This document shows, in pieces, positions 57,081 to 64,000 of a DNA stretch of 64,000 nt (position 1 is the stretch's first letter; the number at the start of each line of letters is the position of its first letter). Below the pieces are notes generated by a model, which was given only the letters and a program-made list of their open reading frames with translations, did not search any database and was not told where the DNA came from. This DNA comes from Ophiothrix spiculata. Its lineage: Eukaryota; Echinodermata; Ophiuroidea; Amphilepidida; Ophiotrichidae. The stretch lies in assembly GCA_000969725.1 (NCBI GenBank), contig JXSR01S044002.1; one strand, given 5' to 3'. The position numbers and the translations under genes were made by a program.

Positions 57081-57449
57081 TGACAAAACAAGTTCAGAGA
57101 AAAATATGCAGATAAATGCCTTAAGCTCGATTTAATTCCTAAATTTAAACTTTTTTAGAGGAGCATAGTCTGAGTGCTTCAACTTTTTTTCAAACTTTTT
57201 GAGATTTTGGTACCAAAATATTGCTCTTATTTTTCTTATAACCAACTTGAAATTTCACTGCTGAATACACAGCTCCGGAATACAAAATTGCCCATAAAAT
57301 CAAAACAGTTTGACCGATTCAGCTAAAATTTAAAAACTAAACTTCATTAGAGGCCATCTTTCATATGTAATTGAAAACTGTATTTTTAAAAATCAGACCA
57401 AGCTCCTTTAACTCAAATTTACTTCTCAACCAAATCCCCTTCGACATTT

Positions 57450-57750
57450 TTGCTTTCATGAAACCCTCCACTTTGTCTTATCTTATTTATTTGGAGCAAG
57501 AACATGTGTAAGCATGCTTTGACATACATCATTGCTAAAAAAATGCAACCTTTACTTGAAAAAACATGATTTTGGCAATTTTTTGTGATTTTCACGATTT
57601 TATGACGTTACTGTGACGTCATACAAGGTCCGATTTCAATTTTTTTGGTACCAATGGACTCGTGAGAGCTCGTGAGAGTCATAGCTATCCACCAGTACCC
57701 TACCTACACGTGATGTTTCGTCGATCGGTTTCTGAGATCGTAAGGGATAC
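57450..57750 (+). repeat. Interspersed repeat, copy 2
   Basis: Same orientation as 7960-8280; about 300 bp, with a short local duplication of actcgtgaga. Confidence 0.85.
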
Positions 57751-58299
57751 GACGCCCCCTCCCCCAGCTGTGAAGTGGGTCGAAAAAGCCCGGCTCTTTT
57801 AGGGTAAAGTATGAATTCACAAATTACTGACACAAACTAAAACTATGGGAATTATTGTGTATATGAAAGTGTCATAATCCACTAGAAAAAAATATAAAGG
57901 ATTTTTTCATGTTGCATTTAAGAAAAATACCAAACAAATTAAATTAGTAAACGGGGGCCCCACAATGTAAGAAAAAGATATTTAACTTTCCTTTGCTTTA
58001 GATATATTTATTGAGTCATTAATTATCAACTAACATGTAGAATTTGAATGCTATGTGGAATATATTAAAATGCGTATAGGAACTTTACTTTTCACGTACG
58101 CACAAAGCCGTGAAGCTCACTTCATCACTCCAAGGTTGGCGTAGGGGTAGATAGTTCCAGTAAAAACATCGAATTTGCTTAAGGGTTCACTATCGTATAA
58201 ACATGCACAGAAATTAACTCTGCATGGTTTCTCTTTAGTATGTATCCTAACTAAATTGCCGTTTTCTGAACGGACTTTTGCCTGAGGGCTCCAATGCTA

Positions 58300-58860
58300 C
58301 AGAAAAGCAACTTCTCAAGTCTTAGGGCATTCATGCACCAAATATGTCACCTTGGACTTCTATAGTTTTGGTGCTTGAGGCAGTGATTTTATATCACCCA
58401 AAAATAATTCACTTTGATATAGTTTCTCTCTAGTATAGCGCTGTTTTGGCCCTTGTGCCCAAGGCCTTGGACTCCAGGACATGATACTACCAACATACAA
58501 TTCCTCAAGACATGGTGCATCTTTGTACCAACTTTGGCCATTATCGCTTGTATATTTTAGGAGCTAGAACTGATTTTATGTCTAAACAATTTGGACCCTG
58601 GGGTCTAAGGGCCTAGGCTCTTGGACCCAAGCCTACCAAAAGACCCTACTTCAGGTCAAGGGGCATCTGTGTACCAAGTTTGGTCCTTGTGGCTTTTGTA
58701 GTTTAGGTGTTAGAGGTGATTTTATGTACAGACATTTTGGCCCCTGGGCCCCTGACCTAAGACTCAGGTTAAGGGGCATCTGTGTACCAAGTTTGGTCCT
58801 TAGAGCTTCTCTAGTTTTTGAGCTACATGTGTGCAAAAGAGCGTTTTACTAAGAAGGAGA
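58300..58860 (+). repeat. Degenerate tandem-type repeat
   Basis: ggggcatctgtgtaccaagt occurs twice (near 58660 and 58765) within loosely repeating 'gtaccaa..tttggtccttg' and 'gattttatgt' phrases. Not coding. Confidence 0.7.
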
Positions 58861-58941
58861 AGGAGAGTGAAAGTGAGAAAAATCAATAGGACAAAGACAA
58901 TAATTTATCTATGCTGAGTAAACCCGGGCATAGATAAAGTG

Positions 58942-59116
58942 CAGAGATGCCACTCATTGGTGTTAAAAAAATCTGAAATACTTCAAAAGAATGTGAGAAA
59001 AACCAAAATTGCCTATACCTTTGTACATGAAACAACCAATAAAAAAATCTGAATTTAGGCTTAAACCAATTGAAAAATTCTGAATTCAGAATTTATTCTG
59101 AAATGTGGCATCTCTG
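58942..59116. mobile_element. MITE family G inside a duplicated host segment
   Basis: Inverted ends cagagatgccac / gtggcatctctg; flank aaagtg on both sides. The ~75 bp around it (gagaaaaatcaataggac ... gcatagataaa) is present on both sides as a tandem duplication. Confidence 0.78.
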
Positions 59117-59190
59117 AAAGTGAGAAAAATCAATAGGACAAAGACAATATCTATACTGGGTAAACCCAGGCATAGATAAATATATATTTC

Positions 59191-60238
59191 TCAAATTTGA
59201 CTGGAAATAGTGGTTGGGGTTAAAAAGGTAGGTCATAACTTCCAAATATTTGAATTTTTTTTTGTCATAGGTGTGACATTTGGTAACCTGTTTACGGTTA
59301 AACTTGACAGATGACGACTGATTTCGCCAACATTAATACTGAATAGTTTATAATAAGAGTTTGGTTTCTTGGTCGGTGATAGATAGATGCTGTGTTTTAA
59401 ATCATCACCTCATTTTGCAGGCAGTCCGACATGTAATAGTATGATTTGCCTTAATTTATAGCACCATGATAATAGTTTATGAGGGATGCTTGGTGATAGA
59501 TAGATGTTATGTTTTAATCTAGTAAAAAACCTATTAAGTAATTATAAAAACATCATTTCATTTGATAGGCGAACGACATGTAACAATATGATTGGCCAAA
59601 ATTTATCATGATAACGCTTTATGCGGGGCTTTATGAGCGAACCTTACATGGAATAGCGTGATTGGCTAATTTTTATATATACTAAGACAACACTTTGTAG
59701 AACGAATCATTTTTGCTGCGCTATTTTCACTTTACTCATCGATACTATCACTGCTGCATCAGTGTTAACCTTGTCCAAAGAAAACATTACCATTCAAATT
59801 CATATTGTGACACTGGCTACTTTGAAGAACTTTCATGTGTATATTTTACTTTTTCCATCCGGATATATTAAATTGATAGTGTGGCACTAGCTGTTTTGGG
59901 GATCGGACAACTTTTTTTTGTATAATTTCACTTTACGCATCTAGATATTGTTTTTGCATCCGTGTTAATGCTGCCTAACAAGAACACCAAGATTAAACTG
60001 AAAGTCAAACACCAGCTATTTTGAAGAGAGGACATATTTTTTCTGCTCTGTGCAGATTTTTCTGGACACTTGTTGCAACATCCGTGTTAAAGCTGTCAAC
60101 AGAGAACAGCAAACGATAGATTTTTGTCTTTAAAAATCTGTGAGCAAACAAACCGACCTGTTATATTTGGCATACGATATCTTCTTCTGTGCATATTTCA
60201 AGGATTTCATTATGTTCGGTTGTTATCATAGTCGTTCA
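59191..60238 (+). other. Upstream region of the LGR gene
   Basis: AT-rich and free of the MITEs seen elsewhere. Contains loosely repeated phrases (ggtgatagatagatg near 59380 and 59493; 'tttcactttac..atc' near 59730 and 59925; atccgtgttaa near 59958 and 60080), probably old local duplications. The promoter should lie here but no clear core motif stands out. Confidence 0.45.
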
Positions 60239-60312
60239 ATGGGTTTCTTACTTGCGTTACTTTTGATCATTCTGGTCAGCTTTGAGTTTACATCTATTAA
60301 AGCTGATGATTT
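60239..60312 (+). other. Probable signal peptide of the LGR, in another frame
   Basis: From ATG 60239 the sequence reads MGFLLALLLIILVSFEFTSI then KADD, a typical signal peptide with a cleavable end, but it runs out of frame with the receptor at a run of seven T (60310-60316). With six T the two frames would be continuous into FLAECKQED. An assembly error in the homopolymer, a real indel allele or an unseen splice are the options. Confidence 0.7.
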
Positions 60313-63300
60313 TTTTGGCTGAATGTAAGCAGGAAGATGTTTCATCTTGGAATGCCTGGTTTTATGAGGATCAGGCTGCAAGATATTGGAACTATTCCTT
60401 ACCTAAGGAACGTTCAGGTATCAAATGTCAAGTCCAGTGTCCTGATGAATGTGCTTGTAGTTTGAGTAACTTCACTCAAGTAGAAATAAGCTGTACTAAC
60501 GGAATCGCGTCACTAGCCAAGGTAACATACCCGTCTAACGTCACACTTCTCAGCTGGGCTTACAACAAATTAGAAAGAATTGATCCAAACTCATTTTTAG
60601 GTTTGGCTCACTCTCTGATAGTTCTGCACTTAAACAACAACAGTCTCTATTACCTTCAGCCCTTTGTATTCGGCCAGCTACAAGGACTACTAGGCCTGGA
60701 TTTATCAAACAACATGTTGACGCAGATGAAGTCCCCTCAGATGTTCAGTGGACTGGGACATTTGCTGTTATTGGATACGTACATCAACCCAATAGCTGAT
60801 ATGGACCCTTGTGCATTTTGTGACTTGGAAAATTTGATATATCTGAATCTTTTCAACAGCAGCCTAACAGAACTACAACCTAATGTATTTCGTGGATTGG
60901 AAATGCTGAGGTATCTTTACCTTTCATATAACAGGTTGGCGGCAGTACAGCAGGGGGTTTTTCATGGGGTAGAGAATCTTGAAAGGCTGTTCTTACATCA
61001 TAATAATTTGACAGATATACAGCCTGGCATATTTGAAGGGTTAGGGAATCTTCAGTACCTGCGCCTCGATCACAACAGTTTGATAGATATACAGCAGGGG
61101 GTATTTGATGGGTTAAGAAATCTTGAAGATCTGTACCTACATCAAAATAAATTGCAATATATACAACCTGGTGTATTTAACGGGTTAGGGAATGTCGAAT
61201 GGCTGGCACTTCATCGTAATTACTTGACAGAAATACAACCTGGTGCCTTTGATGGGTTGGGAATGCTGAGGTTGCTATTCCTTTCATACAATAGGTTGGT
61301 ACAGATTCAGCGTGGTGTATTGGAAGGGTTAGGTAATACTAGCAAACTATTGAGTCTAAATCACAATGATTTGACAGAACTGCAACCCGGAGTATTTGAT
61401 GAGAGTGGACTAGTGTCTCTTTTCCTTGCTCACAACAGGTTGGAAGAGATAAAGCTTGGGGTATTTAATGGGTTTGGGACTCTTACAACACTGGACCTAG
61501 GTTACAATCAATTGAAAGACATACAGCCAGGTGCGCTTGAAGGGATGGGAATGCAAGGGGATCTTGGCCTTAAAGATAAGGATTCCTGGCATACTATACA
61601 GTCTGATGATGGATTTTACAAGTGGGGAACAGGAACGTCAAGGTGTCTTGTACTTTCATACAATAGGTTGTTCCAAATTCAGCGTGGTATATTTGAAGGG
61701 TTAGGTAATATCAGCACAAAACTGTGGCTGGATCACAATAACTTGACAGAACTGCAACCTGGCATATTTGATGGGAGTGGAATAGTGGAACTTGGCCTTT
61801 CATACAACAGGTTGGTAGAGATAAAGTTGGGGGTATTTTATGGATTGGGGAATCTTGAATGGCTGTCCCTACAACACAATATGCTGGTGGAGATAAAGCC
61901 GGGGGTGTTTGAGGGGTTAGGGAATCTTAAAATACTGAAACTACAGTACAATAATTTGACAGAAATACAACCTGGTTCCCTGCATAGATTGCAAAGCTTA
62001 CAATTCCTTTATCTGTCAAACAATTTGCTAACACATCTTCATCCAGATACATTCAAAAACACAACTCAACTGGATTGGCTACAACTTGAAAACAACAACT
62101 TGCAAGCTTTACCTCTTGGAATATTTCAAAAGATAGCAAACCTTTCATTTTTGAATCTGTCCCACAATAACTTGCAGCAACTAGGTAAAACTATATTTGC
62201 TGAATCTCTTTTAACATTAGATCTCCGGGGAAATGGTTTACTGTGGGTCACAAAAGATGATTTTTCTTCATTAAATATATCCACTACAGTATTTGTGGAC
62301 AACGCAGCGACATGTTGTTTTGTAAGCCAAGCAGAATGTAGTCCAGATTCCCCACAGACTCCTTTTCTCACATGTAAGCGTATGCTAGGCTTTGATGTCC
62401 TTCGTGTAGGGATATGGGTAGTGAGTATTTTAGCAGTATCAAGCAATGTGTTCAGTATTATAACAAGATACATGCACAGAGCCCAATCAAACAAAGTCCA
62501 GTTTCTGCTTATTACTAATCTGGCCATCTCTGATTTCTGCATGGGTATTTATCTGCTCATCCTTCTCTCGGTTGACCTTTACTACCAAGACTATTTCCCA
62601 TCTCATTCCGACTCATGGAGAAAAAGCCCTTTCTGCAAAGTAGCCGGAGCCCTCTCTGTTTTATCTAGTGAGGCCTCTGTGTTCTTTATAACCATGATCA
62701 GCATTGATAGAGCGTTGGCTATTAAGTTTCCATTTAGAGCTCACAGACTTGGCTCAAAGTATGCGCGCAAATTAGTTTGTGTTCTCTGGTTGGTAGCAGT
62801 ATCTATCAGTATCAAATCATTTGTACTGTCAGGAATAGATCCCAACATTTACGCAATGTCTGAAATCTGTGTTGGCCTGCCTATATCTAGGCAACAATTT
62901 TTTACTGCAACTAGAACAGATGTCGAAATTTCAAGAATCCATTATTGGGAAAGCACATCAAAATTAGAGCACAAAGCAGCAGGCAGTAAAGTTGGCATGT
63001 ACTTTTCAATCGCTGTTTTCACTTGTCTCAATCTCATCTGTTTCACTATACAACATGTAGTAGGAATATGTTACACAAGCATCCTTTTTATGGCAAGAAA
63101 ATCCACCAAAAGGTCTGGTCGAGATTTGAATATAAATGAAGATATCAAAATGGCCAAGAAGATGTTCCTTCTGGTGTTCACAGATTTCTGTTGTTGGGTG
63201 CCCTTAGGGGTCTTATCAATCCTTGTGCAAGCTGGTATAGTAACAATGGACCCTGTTGCATATGCCTGGATTGCCACATTCATCCTTCCAATCAATTCCT

Positions 63301-63428
63301 CTCTCAATCCATTTTTATATACATTGGGTGATGTTTTAGCAGATAAAGTTTCGTGCTCATCATGTTCATGTAAAAAGTGCAAGCAGCAAGGAACTGATGA
63401 GGCCATAGAAATGCAGCCTCAAAGATGA
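60282..63428 (+). CDS. LGR-type leucine-rich-repeat GPCR, intronless
   Basis: This is a rhodopsin-family receptor with a large extracellular LRR domain, related to glycoprotein-hormone, relaxin and LGR4-6 receptors; the ligand is unknown. Counting residue 1 at 60282: LRRNT cysteines at 49, 53, 57, 59 and 71; about 23 LRRs at ~85-665, mostly of the form LxxLxLxxNxLxxIQPGVFxGLGN; hinge with C678-C679. Then seven membrane segments: NLAISD (746-751, TM2), C785 to C863 (expected disulphide), SIDRALAI (807-814, TM3 end), FTDFCCWVP (966-974, TM6) and NPFLY (1009-1013, TM7). The tail is short and cysteine-rich. The frame opens at TTG 60282; its first ATG (60306) would leave no signal peptide (see 60239-60312). 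Vertebrate LGRs have many introns; this one has none in the coding part. Confidence 0.93.
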   Translation: MSLHLLKLMIFLAECKQEDVSSWNAWFYEDQAARYWNYSLPKERSGIKCQVQCPDECACSLSNFTQVEISCTNGIASLAKVTYPSNVTLLSWAYNKLERIDPNSFLGLAHSLIVLHLNNNSLYYLQPFVFGQLQGLLGLDLSNNMLTQMKSPQMFSGLGHLLLLDTYINPIADMDPCAFCDLENLIYLNLFNSSLTELQPNVFRGLEMLRYLYLSYNRLAAVQQGVFHGVENLERLFLHHNNLTDIQPGIFEGLGNLQYLRLDHNSLIDIQQGVFDGLRNLEDLYLHQNKLQYIQPGVFNGLGNVEWLALHRNYLTEIQPGAFDGLGMLRLLFLSYNRLVQIQRGVLEGLGNTSKLLSLNHNDLTELQPGVFDESGLVSLFLAHNRLEEIKLGVFNGFGTLTTLDLGYNQLKDIQPGALEGMGMQGDLGLKDKDSWHTIQSDDGFYKWGTGTSRCLVLSYNRLFQIQRGIFEGLGNISTKLWLDHNNLTELQPGIFDGSGIVELGLSYNRLVEIKLGVFYGLGNLEWLSLQHNMLVEIKPGVFEGLGNLKILKLQYNNLTEIQPGSLHRLQSLQFLYLSNNLLTHLHPDTFKNTTQLDWLQLENNNLQALPLGIFQKIANLSFLNLSHNNLQQLGKTIFAESLLTLDLRGNGLLWVTKDDFSSLNISTTVFVDNAATCCFVSQAECSPDSPQTPFLTCKRMLGFDVLRVGIWVVSILAVSSNVFSIITRYMHRAQSNKVQFLLITNLAISDFCMGIYLLILLSVDLYYQDYFPSHSDSWRKSPFCKVAGALSVLSSEASVFFITMISIDRALAIKFPFRAHRLGSKYARKLVCVLWLVAVSISIKSFVLSGIDPNIYAMSEICVGLPISRQQFFTATRTDVEISRIHYWESTSKLEHKAAGSKVGMYFSIAVFTCLNLICFTIQHVVGICYTSILFMARKSTKRSGRDLNINEDIKMAKKMFLLVFTDFCCWVPLGVLSILVQAGIVTMDPVAYAWIATFILPINSSLNPFLYTLGDVLADKVSCSSCSCKKCKQQGTDEAIEMQPQR

Positions 63429-64000
63429 AGCCTACATCCTTTCACTTTGACAACTTGATACAAAGTAATGAATATGTTGTCAATTTTTGATTGGAATTGA
63501 GATGTGTGCGAACCCCCAAAACTTGCTTGATTAACGCCCTGTAATATTTGATTTAAAACCTGTTTTAAGGCATAGGATTTCCTTGATTGGCACTGAGCAC
63601 TGAGCTATACTTAACTTGCTTGATTGTGGTGCTGTACTTGTGTAGGAGAGGAATTTTTATGCAAGCTTGATACTCTGGAGGCTGTATTGAACTGTTGCTC
63701 AAAAAATATATATAGTGCATATTTTATACTTCCCAGGAGTCACAATAGTACAAACAGGGTAATTTTAGTAGATTTTTTTAAGCCAGGGCACCTCATTATA
63801 AGTTTTGGGTCTTTCCATTCATGATAAGAGATAAAAGGGTTTGCATTCATACAACCAATAGAATTGCAGGATGGAGAAAGGCCATAAAAGCAAAACATTA
63901 TGGAATCCGTTATCTGTTTTGAGGCAAAAGCTTTGAATGTGTTATATAAATTGAAAACTACTGCAAACCCATTTCTGCATTGTTCCTTCGCCGATTATAA
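63429..64000 (+). other. 3' flank of the LGR gene
   Basis: No further coding sequence and no canonical AATAAA seen; ataaaa-type hexamers near 63830 and 63885 are only weak candidates for polyadenylation. Confidence 0.4.

Noticed and set aside
62126-62542. 138-codon frame antisense to the LGR
   Set aside because: Shadow of the conserved receptor frame; no family features.

Overview
This is animal nuclear DNA: spliced genes with short exons, long introns and very dense short repeats. It is AT-rich, with SINEs, inverted-repeat (MITE-type) elements and minisatellites. A strongly conserved RSU1 orthologue, an intronless leucine-rich-repeat GPCR of the LGR type and the repeat style suggest a marine invertebrate, probably a deuterostome such as an echinoderm or hemichordate. 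The species cannot be fixed from the sequence.

Layout. (1) 1-15,200, plus strand: the last six coding exons of RSU1, a leucine-rich-repeat adaptor; the first ~55 codons lie upstream of the window. (2) 15,200-28,400: intergenic, with a LINE fragment, inverted repeats, a 175-bp satellite and many MITEs. (3) 28,400-55,831, minus strand: 15 exons of a long coiled-coil protein that I do not recognise. All 14 junctions keep phase, giving 899 residues and a stop; the 5' end is missing. Five consecutive exons are tandem duplicates, and a 1.6-kb inverted minisatellite lies among them. A 715-bp run of N (38,787-39,501) lies in one intron. (4) 60,239-63,428, plus strand: an intronless LGR-type receptor with ~23 LRRs, a hinge and seven membrane segments. 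Its probable signal peptide is in another frame, one base out at a run of seven T.

The three genes show no sign of joint function. RSU1 acts in integrin adhesion complexes, the LGR is a cell-surface receptor, and the coiled-coil protein is structural by sequence. The most striking features are the duplicated exons, all but one of them in-frame cassettes, and the number of MITEs lying within about 30 bp of the splice sites of the same gene. No CRISPR, intact transposase, retrovirus-like element or true tRNA gene was seen.
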